From NCBI GenBank assembly GCA_023452965.1, contig JAEXUU010000220.1, positions 1-13,695 of the forward strand: a DNA stretch of 13,695 bases, read 5' to 3'. The DNA comes from Pseudomonadota bacterium. GTDB lineage: Bacteria > Pseudomonadota > Alphaproteobacteria > Rhizobiales > Beijerinckiaceae. The notes under the pieces are model-generated. The model searched no databases and was not told the origin of the DNA. It saw nothing but the letters and a program-made list of their open reading frames with translations. Each line of letters begins with the position of its first letter. Within the stretch, counting starts at the first letter, position 1. The position numbers and the translations under genes were made by a program. Shown one piece after another: positions 6,238 to 13,695 of the stretch.

Positions 6238-7592
6238 GGAAGTCAGAGGAGACAGAGCCGTCGCCTGACAGCCAGGCGCAGCCCTCGATCGGGGCGCGTC
6301 TCGATGCGCTGCCGTTCTGCCGGCTCAGGCTGGCGATCTTCGCCGTCACCACGCTGGCACTGTTTGCTGATATCGCCGAGGTCGCGCTCGGCAATGCGCT
6401 CGGCGCAGTCTTCCAGGCACCGCCGCGCAGCATGACGCGAACCGAGCTTTCGCTGTTCCTCGCCGCGATCTTCGCAGGCGGAGCCGTTGGTGCGCCGGGC
6501 TTCGGCCTGCTCGGCGACCGGACAGGCCGCCGCTTCGCTCTCCAGGCGGCACTCCTCGTCGTCGCGATCGGCTCGATCGGCGCAGCAGCCAGCGATGATG
6601 CGACCGCCCTGATCGGCTTTCGTTTCCTGTCAGGGCTGGGCATCGGCGCCTGCCCACCGCTGATCGCGGCCTATCTCGCCGACGTCATGCCGCCGCGCTT
6701 GCGCGGGACTATGGTCTGCCTCTGCGCGGGCCTCGCCTTTCTCGGTGCCCCCGCCATCATCTTCCTGATGCGCGCGACCACGCCGAGCTTTCTCGGCCTC
6801 GAGGGCTGGCGCTGGGCGCTGAGTTCGGGAGCCATCCTCGCCGTCGTCGCCGCTGCGCTGCTGAGCCTTTTGCCTGAATCGCCGCGTTGGCTGGCCGCCG
6901 CCGGTCGTCTCGACGAGGCCGAGGCCGCTCTGCGCCGCTTTGGCGGGCGGAAACACGACGCCGCTGTGATATCGGTTCCCCCGAGTACCTTCGCCTCGGC
7001 GGCTGACGCGCGGGAAACGCTGACCGTCGGAAAGCGTCTGCTGTTGCTCTGCACGCTTTATGCGCTCGCCCCCTGGGCGACGATCGGCTTCCCGCTGATG
7101 AGCGGCGCGGTCATGGTCCAGAAGCAGTTCAGCATCAGCGATTCCGTGGTCGCGGCCGGGCTGATCATGTTCGGGCCGGTGATCGGCAACCTGCTCATGG
7201 CCCTGGTGATCGACCGGATCGGCCGCAGGGCGAGCCTGATCGCCAGCGCCGTCGCAATGATCCTGCTGGGGCTGGGCTTCGCGGCCGCGACCGAGTTCGT
7301 CACCCTGATCGGGATCGGCATCGCGTTCGCCCTGTGTACCGCCATCTATGCGAGCGTGCTCGGCGTCTATGCGGCCGAGATCATCCCGACGGCCCTGCGC
7401 TCCTCGCGGACCTCACTGGCATGGGGCATCGGGCGGCTCGTTTCGGTCTTCGTGCCGCTGGTGTTCTTCGCGCTCATCCACCAGATCGGGCTTTGGGCGA
7501 TGTTCGGGTTGATCGCGGTCGCCCTTGGTCTCAGCGCCGTGCTGATCGCCAGCGTGGGGGCACGGGGCCGCTCGCAGCAGCCCGTCGCGTGA
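6231..7592 (+). CDS. MFS transporter, metabolite/aromatic acid symporter type
   Basis: Inner-membrane transporter of the major facilitator superfamily, 453 residues with about twelve hydrophobic segments. A hydrophilic N-terminal tail (1-28) precedes helix 1, which reads LFADIAEVALGN (44-55). Other marks are GDRTGRR (95-101) in loop 2-3, PESPRWL (215-221), DRIGRR (328-333) and YAAEIIPTALRSS (380-392). These are shared with the sugar_tr-type subset that also includes AAHS aromatic acid and NiaP-like symporters; helix 1 and the absence of the QQxxGxN signature argue against a true sugar porter. The substrate is unknown, an organic acid or aromatic acid being likeliest. The ATG lies inside the end of the 312-residue gene (ATGCTGA overlap), so expression is coupled. 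A 16-bp palindrome follows 46 bases after the stop. Confidence 0.9.
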   Translation: MLRKSEETEPSPDSQAQPSIGARLDALPFCRLRLAIFAVTTLALFADIAEVALGNALGAVFQAPPRSMTRTELSLFLAAIFAGGAVGAPGFGLLGDRTGRRFALQAALLVVAIGSIGAAASDDATALIGFRFLSGLGIGACPPLIAAYLADVMPPRLRGTMVCLCAGLAFLGAPAIIFLMRATTPSFLGLEGWRWALSSGAILAVVAAALLSLLPESPRWLAAAGRLDEAEAALRRFGGRKHDAAVISVPPSTFASAADARETLTVGKRLLLLCTLYALAPWATIGFPLMSGAVMVQKQFSISDSVVAAGLIMFGPVIGNLLMALVIDRIGRRASLIASAVAMILLGLGFAAATEFVTLIGIGIAFALCTAIYASVLGVYAAEIIPTALRSSRTSLAWGIGRLVSVFVPLVFFALIHQIGLWAMFGLIAVALGLSAVLIASVGARGRSQQPVA

Positions 7593-7638
7593 GCTTGCGG
7601 ATGGGCGCAGATTCCCTTCGGCCAGCGAGCGAGCCTAC

Positions 7639-7654
7639 CGGTCGACGTCGACCG
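7639..7654. promoter_or_regulatory. Perfect 16-bp palindrome CGGTCGACGTCGACCG
   Basis: The 16 bases equal their own reverse complement. Placed 46 bases after the MFS stop, it could be an operator for the downstream adhesin operon or a weak terminator stem (6 bp with an ACGT loop). There is no T run after it. In DNA of this composition one such palindrome per window could arise by chance. Confidence 0.35.
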
Positions 7655-7870
7655 AGATCACTACCCTGGGTTGATGTCGGCGCATCCGAGTGATCTGGGC
7701 ATGTGACCATTTTTGAAACGCGTATTGCACATGAGAGAGCAATCTGAGAATTTTTGACCGTTCATCGGGAGGCGGGATCGCCTCGGCGCATGTCTGCCTG
7801 ATTTCCAATCTGCCGCCATTGATGGCCGCGGGCTGCGCCGAGAGACGCGAATTTCCTTGATGCACAACCG

Positions 7871-7889
7871 TTCCGGCGCGCTGCCGGAA
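7871..7889 (+). promoter_or_regulatory. Hairpin in the 5' region of the IalB-family gene
   Basis: TTCCGGC and GCCGGAA form a perfect 7-bp stem around the loop GCGCT, ending 27 bases before the chosen GTG start. If transcribed it would stand just upstream of the ribosome binding site and could affect translation; as DNA it could be an operator. Its presence fits this part being leader rather than coding. Confidence 0.3.
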
Positions 7890-7916
7890 TGGTGGGGGGC
7901 TGTGTCGAGGTGTGAC

Positions 7917-8546
7917 GTGAAGGCGAAGCGACGAATGTCCGGCTGGGCGAGGCTCGGCCTGGTCATGACCATCTCAACCGGCTCGGCCTACGCTCAGCTT
8001 CTTCCTCCCAAGCCCGTCCGGCCGCCCGCGCCTGCAGTGGCGACGGCACAGCCTGTCGCCCAACCAGCCGCACCGGCGGTATCGCCGGAACCGAGCAGCA
8101 CCACGGCGAGCTTCGGCGACTGGACGCTGCGGTGCCAGCGTATCGCCGACGCGGCCAAGCCGATGCGGGTCTGCGAAGTCGCGCAGATCCTGCAGGCGCA
8201 AGGCCAGCAGGCCCCCATCGCGCAGATCGCGCTGGGGCGGCTCGGAAACGATGAGCCGGTACGCGTCACCGCCGTAATGCCGGTCAGCATCTCCTTCCCC
8301 GGCAGCGTGCAGATCGTCATGGGCGAGAAGGACGCCAAGCCGGTCGACCTGCCCTGGCGGCGCTGTCTGCCGACTGCCTGCTACGCCGATGCCGCGCCGG
8401 GCGACGACGCCCTGAAGCAATGGCGCAAGGCGAGCGAGCAGGGCCGGATCCTGTTCAAGGACGCGGCCGGCCGCGAGCTTGCCCTACCACTTTCCAGCCG
8501 TGGCCTCGATCAGGCGCTCGACGCGCTCGCGAAGGAGCGCCTCTGA
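7917..8546 (+). CDS. Invasion-associated locus B (IalB) family secreted protein
   Basis: Predicted periplasmic or surface protein of the IalB family, named after the Bartonella protein needed for red-cell invasion; the molecular role of most members is unknown. I choose the GTG at 7917 (209 residues): GAGG lies seven bases upstream and it gives a proper signal peptide, with a basic start (KAKRR), a hydrophobic core and SAYA before Gln27 as cleavage site. The ATG at 7857 would put 20 unrelated residues in front. After a Pro/Ala-rich linker (28-58) comes the domain, opening with FGDWTLRC (66-73). Four cysteines, 73, 86, 150 and 155 (RRCLPTAC), are placed as in the family and probably form two disulfides. 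The stop is one base before the adhesin start, and an AAGGAG near its 3' end serves the adhesin, so the two form an operon. A helper role for the adhesin is inference. Confidence 0.88.
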   Translation: MKAKRRMSGWARLGLVMTISTGSAYAQLLPPKPVRPPAPAVATAQPVAQPAAPAVSPEPSSTTASFGDWTLRCQRIADAAKPMRVCEVAQILQAQGQQAPIAQIALGRLGNDEPVRVTAVMPVSISFPGSVQIVMGEKDAKPVDLPWRRCLPTACYADAAPGDDALKQWRKASEQGRILFKDAAGRELALPLSSRGLDQALDALAKERL

Positions 8547-8547
8547 C

Positions 8548-11500
8548 ATGTCGAAGCGTCGCTCGCTCCGTCCGGCCACGGCCATCGCGCCGCGCGCAGT
8601 CGGCCCCCGGCAGCGCGACGCATTCGCGCCGCGGCCGCGCTCGGTCCTGGCGGCTTGGCGGGACCGTTGCCTGGTCGGCCAGGCGATGGCGCTGGCGCTC
8701 TGGAATGTACCGGCCTTCGCTCAGAACATCATCACGCCGGACGGGCGCACCCAGACCAATGTCTCGGTCAGCGGCACCACCACGACGATCACCACGCAGA
8801 CGGTCTCGGGCGGAGCCGGCTACAATTCGTTCTCCCGCTTCGAGCAGGGCGCGGGCACGACCGTCAACATGCACCTGCCGCAGAACACCGGCGCGCTGGT
8901 CAACATCGTCCGCGACGGACCCGTCGTCATCAACGGCATCCTGAATTCGTATCGCAACGGCCAGATCGGCGGCCATGTCTACTTCTCGGATTCGGCCGGC
9001 TTCACCGTCGGCCCGAGCGGCGTCATCAATACCGGCCAGTTGACCGTCAACACGCCGACGCGGGCGTTCCTCGACCAGGTGATCGGACCGAACGGCACCG
9101 TCAACGAGACGATGGCGGCGCGCCTGCGGGCCAACGACGTGCCGATCTCGCCCGATGGGACGATCACCATCGACGGCCGGATCAATGCGCGCCGCGGCGT
9201 CAGCCTGAACGGCCATACGGTCAGCGTCGCCGGCCAGATCAACGCCAACACCGCCGCGGTCGATATCGGCGAGCGTCGCCGCCAGCACCGGGCAGCGTTC
9301 TCGCAGAGCGTCAACACCGCAGGTCTCCAGCAGGGCGGCGCCATGGTCGCGCGCCGGGGCGGCGGCATCGAGATCGTCGCGGCAGGAACGGCCTCGATTT
9401 CCGGAACGCTGAACGCCAAGGCCACGGCGCGCCGTCCGGCCGGCTCCGTCGCCATCCGCTCCGGCAAGGGCACCTCCATCGCCGCGACCGCGCGCATCGA
9501 CGCCACGGGCAGCGCGCCCGGCGCCCACTCCGGAGCTTCGGCATCTGGCCAGCCGAGCGTCAACACGGCGGATGGCGGCACGGTCTCGATCCGCTCGGCG
9601 GGGCCGATCTCGATCGCGCGCGGCGCCGTGATCGATGTGAGCGGCGCGCATTCGGTCGCGGCCAAGGGCGGCTCGGCGGTGATCTTCGCCGACACCAACC
9701 TCGACGTGCAGTCGGGAGCGATCTTCCGCGGCACTGCCGGCGTCACCGGCGATGGCGGCTTCCTCGAGTTGAGTGCGAAGAACACCGTCACGCTTGGCGC
9801 TATCGATGTCGATCTGTCGGCACGCAACGGCAAGGCTGGCCTGCTCTATATCGACCCGACCGATATCGTGATCGGAACCGGTGGCAGCGCCAACATGATC
9901 ACCAACGGCACCCATGTGTCGCTGGAAGCCACGAACAGCATCACCATCCTCGGCGACGGGATCATCGACACCCGCAATTTTAACCGTAGCGCCAATGGCG
10001 GCGTGCTCTCGGCGGCGAATCCCAGCCTGGGCAGTTCCGGCAACATCACGCTCACCGCGCCGAACATCGAGGTCCGCGGCAAGCTGCTGGCCGGGGCCAG
10101 CGCCGGCAGCAGTTTTCTCGCTGGCGACGTGACGCTGGACGCGACGACCTCGCAAACGCTGATCGGCGGCCGCGCCAGCGCGAGCTCGACCATCGATATC
10201 TACGGCACGATCACGGGCCGCGACGTTCTGCTGAAGGCGGATGCCACGGCGGTCGCGTCCTATATCGATCCCTCGGCGGGTCCGCTGGTCGCGCTGGCGG
10301 CCCAGACCGTCGCCGGCGCCGCGCTCGGCCTGAACGGCGGCTATGTCGGCAGCAGCATCACCAGCCGGGTCCAGATTGCCGACGGCGCGACGATCGAAGC
10401 GACGCGCGACGTCAGCATCACCGCCAAGGGCCGGCAGGAAGCCTCGCTGCCGGCGATCACGATCACGGGCAGCAACGTCTTCGGCGGGGCGGTCTCGATC
10501 GGCGAGATTTCCGGCACCGTGACGGCCGACATCGCCTCGGGCGCCACGATCAACGTCGGGCGCAACCTGGCGGTCAGCGCCGAGAACGACGTCAAGCTCG
10601 GGGTCTCCGCCATCTCCGTCACCGTCGGCACGGCGCTCGCGGCGGCGACGGTCGCCTATGGCAATGTCGACGTCACCACCTCGGCCAAAATCCATTCGGG
10701 CGCGACGATCACCACCGGCGCCCTCACCAACGTCAGCGTCACCGCGCTCAACACCAATTCCTTCTCGACCTCGGCCAATTCCATCGCCGCCTCGGGCGGC
10801 GTCGCCGGCGCTTCGATCGCCTATTCCGACTACAAGGCGCAAGCCGAAGCCCTGCTCGGCGCCTCGCTCGGCACGAGCGCGAGCAAGGTGAAGAGCATCA
10901 CCGTCTCGGCCGTCTCCGACACCACCAGGAACGCCACCAGCGCCTCGACGACTGTCGGCGACAACCTGATTTTCAACGCCGGTCCGAGCGGCACGACCGT
11001 CTCGACCCTGCTCAGCCAGCTCTTCGGCAAGCTCTCGAGCGGCTCGTCGAGCGTTCCCGTCAAGGCCGGCAGCGCCATCGCCATCGCCGACAGCAGCCTC
11101 GGCGCCAGGGCGGCGATCGCCGCTGATCCGGGCTCGACGGCGCCGATAACGCTCCATTCCGACGGCAACGTCGTGGTGGCGAGCCGCCAGTCCGATTTCG
11201 GGGTGCGCCTGATCGCCGACAGCTCGATCAACTCGAACTCGAAGGATCCGACGAGCGCGCAGCCCGAGGCGCAGGTCTCGCTCTCATTCGGCATCGGCGT
11301 CGGCAATTACGCGCACGAATCGACGGCCTTCATCGGCTCCGGCGTGACGGTCAACGCCTTTCGGGTCGGCGTCGGCGCGACCAACGAGATGCCGATCTCG
11401 AACACCTGGACCAACTGGGCGGGCCCCCTCGAGGTCGTCTCGCACCTCAACGGCAATCTCGGCGTCGTCAACAACATCATGACGAGCTACGCCAACGCCA

Positions 11501-13695
11501 GCTCGCAATCCCAGCAGCTCGGCCTCGCCGGCTCGGTCAGCTATTTCCGCGTCGACAACGAGACCTCTGCCTATGTCGCGAGCGGGGCGACGCTCAACAC
11601 GACGGCGTCGGCCACGCCCTGGACGAAGACGCTGGCCGACGGCCATGTCCAGAACTGGGGCAACGCCGTCAGCGTCGTCGCCGAGACCAAGGTGCAGAGC
11701 ATCGATGGCGGCGGCAATTTCGGCCTGACCGGCGGCCTCAATGGCGGAGCGGGCTCCGCGGCAGGCGGTGCCCTCCTCAACATCGGTCGCACCAGCAGGA
11801 CGGTCGCCGCCATCGCCGACGGCGTGACCATCACCGCGTCGGGGCTGGACGTGAAGGCCACGACGACGGACGAGATGTACGTGATCGTCACCTCCTCGGG
11901 CAGGGCGCAGGGCGCCGCGCTGAGCGGCATGGTGGGGCTGGCGAATCTGAACAACCAGACCCTGGCCTCGATCAGCAACCGCGCCTTCGTCACCGCCGAT
12001 GTCGTGTCCGTCAAGGCGGAGCAGTCCGTCTCGGTGCTGTCGGTCAGCGGCGGGATCGTCGGGGCCAGCACGGGTGGCAGCAGCGCCGGCGTATCCGTCG
12101 GCCGGATCGACGCCACCACGGTGACGCGCGGCTATATCGGCGACAATTCCGGCGACCTGTCCGATGATCGCCTGCGCGGCGCCGGGACCACGCCCGGCCT
12201 TATCGAGACGGATTCGCTGAGCGTCCAGGCGGCGACCACCGGGTGGCTGTCGGCGGCCTCGGTCGCGGCGGCGATCGTCGACGGCACGATGGACTTCGTC
12301 ACCGACGACCCGTTCTTCACGGTCGTCTCGGCCGCCAGCGCGTCGCAGGGCGGGGGAAAGCCGTCCTTCGCCCTGGCCGGCAGCGCCGCTGTCGCCTCGA
12401 CCCAGCTCGGGACCTCGGCCTGGATCGACGGCGCCAGGATCGAGGCCAAGACGAGCTCGGTTTCCACGGCCGTCGCTGCAGTGAACTCGACCATCCTCGA
12501 ACTGGGGTCGGGCTCCGCCGCGATCAATCTCACAGGCAGCGGGCAGGGCACGAGCGCGGCCCTGGCCGGCGCGATCGCCTTCGCCAAGCTCGACAACAGC
12601 ACCGACGCCCGGATCAGCCACTCATCCCTCACGGATATCGGCAACACCAGCGTGCAGGCGCTGGCCGGCGGGCGTGCCACGGTCGTCGGGCTCGGCCTGG
12701 CCGGCTCGGGAGGCGGGAACGCCGCCGCGGCCATGTCGGTCGCGCTTGGGCTGGTGACGAACCGCGTCTCAGCCTCGATCGCCGATTCCGCGCTGGTCGC
12801 ACCGACGAACCCCTGGGTGTCGAATCTCGTCACGGTGGCCGCCTATCAGACGACCGATATCGGCATCGGCGGCGGCGCTGCCTATGCCGGCGCCAAGAAC
12901 GGCGTCGGCATCGCGCTAACCTATGCCGAGATCCGCGATCCCGATGGCGAGGACGCGGTCAGCGCCAAGGTGACGCGCTCCACGCTCACCGGCGCCGACC
13001 GGCTCCAGGTCAGGGCGACCAATGCCAGCCGCATCATCTCCTCGGCCATCACGGCCGGCCTCGGCGGCAACGGCCTCGCCGGCTCCTTCGTCATCAACCG
13101 GGTCAAGCCGACGACGAACGCGGCGATCTCGGGCCTCAGCGGGACGCTCGCGACGATCTCGGTCTCGGGCGACGTCGTGGTGCTCGCCGATGGCAGCCGG
13201 ATCGGCGTCTATGACGATATCATCCGTGGCCGCCAGGCCGTCTCCGCAGCCAACCGGTCCGAGGTCGACTTCTCCGGCGCGGCAGCCAATGAGGGCACGG
13301 CTATTGCCGAAGGCGCGGCCGTCCTGGCCATCGTCGGCGCCCTGCAGGGCGGGGACAACAATGTCGGCGTCTCGGTGCTCAGCAACACGATCGCCCAGTC
13401 GCATATCGCGGCGATCGACTTCGCCACGGTCACGGCCGACGGCGACGTCAGCGTCGTCGCCCGGGACGGGGCGACACTGACCGGCATCGCGGTCGGCCTC
13501 GGCATCGCGACCGGCCAGTTCGCCGGCGTCGCCTCGGTCGCGCAGCAGACGATCGACAACGTCATCAGAGCGCGCATCAACGGCGGCAGCATCACGAGCC
13601 GCGACGTCGCCGTGCAGGCTCAGGCGGCATCGGAGATCGAGGGCAGGGCCGGCACGCTCGCTGGCAGCACGGGTACCGCCGCCGTCGGCCTCTCG
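8548..13695 (+). CDS. Giant LktA-type filamentous adhesin / two-partner-secretion exoprotein (C-terminus beyond window)
   Basis: Large surface or secreted adhesin related to filamentous haemagglutinin and the adhesins annotated as leukotoxin LktA family. Codon by codon it is open from the ATG at 8548 for 1716 codons to the edge, with no stop. AAGGAG lies about 11 bases before the ATG, inside the IalB gene. The signal peptide is long: an Arg/Pro-rich stretch (1-40), a hydrophobic core (41-55) and PAFA before Gln59. Residues about 59-260 resemble a TPS secretion domain (NIITPDGRT, FTVGPSG at 152-158, VINTGQ, then GRINARRG). DPTD at 436-439 is a motif common in FHA-like proteins. From about residue 430 on it is Gly/Ala/Ser/Thr/Val-rich beta-helix, and from about 1040 it falls into degenerate modules ending in a VxVxA strand. 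The only cysteine is Cys41, in the signal peptide. No TpsB partner is visible. Attachment to a surface or to other cells is the likely role. Confidence 0.9.
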   Translation, partial: MSKRRSLRPATAIAPRAVGPRQRDAFAPRPRSVLAAWRDRCLVGQAMALALWNVPAFAQNIITPDGRTQTNVSVSGTTTTITTQTVSGGAGYNSFSRFEQGAGTTVNMHLPQNTGALVNIVRDGPVVINGILNSYRNGQIGGHVYFSDSAGFTVGPSGVINTGQLTVNTPTRAFLDQVIGPNGTVNETMAARLRANDVPISPDGTITIDGRINARRGVSLNGHTVSVAGQINANTAAVDIGERRRQHRAAFSQSVNTAGLQQGGAMVARRGGGIEIVAAGTASISGTLNAKATARRPAGSVAIRSGKGTSIAATARIDATGSAPGAHSGASASGQPSVNTADGGTVSIRSAGPISIARGAVIDVSGAHSVAAKGGSAVIFADTNLDVQSGAIFRGTAGVTGDGGFLELSAKNTVTLGAIDVDLSARNGKAGLLYIDPTDIVIGTGGSANMITNGTHVSLEATNSITILGDGIIDTRNFNRSANGGVLSAANPSLGSSGNITLTAPNIEVRGKLLAGASAGSSFLAGDVTLDATTSQTLIGGRASASSTIDIYGTITGRDVLLKADATAVASYIDPSAGPLVALAAQTVAGAALGLNGGYVGSSITSRVQIADGATIEATRDVSITAKGRQEASLPAITITGSNVFGGAVSIGEISGTVTADIASGATINVGRNLAVSAENDVKLGVSAISVTVGTALAAATVAYGNVDVTTSAKIHSGATITTGALTNVSVTALNTNSFSTSANSIAASGGVAGASIAYSDYKAQAEALLGASLGTSASKVKSITVSAVSDTTRNATSASTTVGDNLIFNAGPSGTTVSTLLSQLFGKLSSGSSSVPVKAGSAIAIADSSLGARAAIAADPGSTAPITLHSDGNVVVASRQSDFGVRLIADSSINSNSKDPTSAQPEAQVSLSFGIGVGNYAHESTAFIGSGVTVNAFRVGVGATNEMPISNTWTNWAGPLEVVSHLNGNLGVVNNIMTSYANASSQSQQLGLAGSVSYFRVDNETSAYVASGATLNTTASATPWTKTLADGHVQNWGNAVSVVAETKVQSIDGGGNFGLTGGLNGGAGSAAGGALLNIGRTSRTVAAIADGVTITASGLDVKATTTDEMYVIVTSSGRAQGAALSGMVGLANLNNQTLASISNRAFVTADVVSVKAEQSVSVLSVSGGIVGASTGGSSAGVSVGRIDATTVTRGYIGDNSGDLSDDRLRGAGTTPGLIETDSLSVQAATTGWLSAASVAAAIVDGTMDFVTDDPFFTVVSAASASQGGGKPSFALAGSAAVASTQLGTSAWIDGARIEAKTSSVSTAVAAVNSTILELGSGSAAINLTGSGQGTSAALAGAIAFAKLDNSTDARISHSSLTDIGNTSVQALAGGRATVVGLGLAGSGGGNAAAAMSVALGLVTNRVSASIADSALVAPTNPWVSNLVTVAAYQTTDIGIGGGAAYAGAKNGVGIALTYAEIRDPDGEDAVSAKVTRSTLTGADRLQVRATNASRIISSAITAGLGGNGLAGSFVINRVKPTTNAAISGLSGTLATISVSGDVVVLADGSRIGVYDDIIRGRQAVSAANRSEVDFSGAAANEGTAIAEGAAVLAIVGALQGGDNNVGVSVLSNTIAQSHIAAIDFATVTADGDVSVVARDGATLTGIAVGLGIATGQFAGVASVAQQTIDNVIRARINGGSITSRDVAVQAQAASEIEGRAGTLAGSTGTAAVGLS
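11665..13620 (+). repeat. Degenerate beta-helix modules within the adhesin
   Basis: Protein-level repeats, not DNA repeats. Strand-like motifs of the form VxVxA (for example AVSVVA, LDVKA, VVSVKA, LSVQA, TSVQA, VTVAA, LQVRA, DVSVVA, DVAVQA) end near 11680, 11857, 12016, 12229, 12658, 12838, 13015, 13186, 13459 and 13618. Spacing is mostly 53-71 residues, with one 91-residue gap and one double-length gap. Each unit has a Gly/Ala-rich middle and often an Asn-x-Thr or Ala-x-Ile stretch before the closing strand. It likely builds a long right-handed beta-helix stalk and continues past the window edge. Confidence 0.6.

Larger units (their letters stand above)
7593..7916 (+). promoter_or_regulatory. 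Non-coding leader upstream of the IalB/adhesin operon
   Basis: 324 bases with no credible gene. The part at about 7700-7760 is AT-rich compared with its surroundings and is the likeliest promoter zone, although no hexamer pair fits well: TTGAAA (7713-7718) and TTGACC (7754-7759) both lack a good -10. Four palindromic elements lie here: 7639-7654, 7769-7784 (GAGGCG, GGAT loop, CGCCTC), 7815-7826 (GCCAT TG ATGGC) and 7871-7889. Together they suggest a regulated promoter or structured leader. Confidence 0.45.

Noticed and set aside
7724..7755. Possible intrinsic terminator: ATTGC/GCAAT stem followed later by TTTTT
   Set aside because: The stem has only five pairs with a 10-base loop, and the T run lies several bases away, so it would be too weak.
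7857..7916. ATG at 7857 as start of the IalB-family gene
   Set aside because: It would place 20 unrelated residues before the signal peptide and translate through a hairpin; the GTG at 7917 has GAGG at the right distance and a classic basic signal start.
8455..11157. Minus-strand open frame of 900 codons opposite the adhesin
   Set aside because: The product is a monotonous Arg/Asp/Gly/Ala chain produced by reading GC-rich beta-helix codons backwards. The plus strand has a signal peptide, a secretion domain and a continuous frame to the window edge.
11284..12621. Minus-strand open frame of 445 codons opposite the adhesin
   Set aside because: Same reason: a compositional shadow of the plus-strand adhesin with no recognisable motif or ribosome binding site.
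1..13695. CRISPR arrays, insertion sequences, tRNA or rRNA genes
   Set aside because: I saw no regularly spaced direct repeats, transposase frames with terminal repeats, or tRNA/rRNA-like segments in the window.

Overview
The window is about two-thirds G+C, with GC-rich codon use in almost every gene. It carries an IalB-family protein and a very large filamentous adhesin, together with several major facilitator (MFS) transporters. This combination suggests a chromosomal or accessory region of an alphaproteobacterium, probably of the order Hyphomicrobiales (Bosea, Methylobacterium or Bradyrhizobium-like). That placement rests on gene content only; no rRNA or marker gene is present.

Left part (1-4212), minus then plus strand: a minus-strand pair encodes a DegT/DnrJ/EryC1/StrS-type PLP aminotransferase and, 34 bases further on, a sugar porter family MFS transporter that runs off the left edge. 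A second sugar porter is transcribed divergently. The 135-base divergent promoter region holds a 7-bp inverted repeat and a LacI-type palindromic core. The three genes look like a small uptake and modification locus for a sugar, amino sugar or cyclitol. The second porter is odd: its first 150 or so coding bases are about 36% G+C, and residues that couple protons and bind sugar in XylE are replaced.

Middle part (4213-7592), plus strand: after a 382-base non-coding stretch come a TetR-type repressor, an unrecognised 312-residue protein with probable winged helix-turn-helix segments, and a third MFS transporter whose start overlaps the stop of the 312-residue gene. This looks like a regulator and transporter unit.

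Right part (7593-13695), plus strand: a 324-base leader with several palindromes precedes an IalB-family secreted protein. One base after its stop begins a giant filamentous-haemagglutinin-like adhesin of the LktA-adhesin type. The adhesin is open for 1716 codons to the window edge. It has a long signal peptide, an N-terminal two-partner-secretion-like domain and a chain of degenerate beta-helix modules, with no cysteine after the signal peptide. No TpsB outer-membrane transporter is visible; it would have to lie outside the window. The IalB/adhesin pair is the most interesting part of the window.
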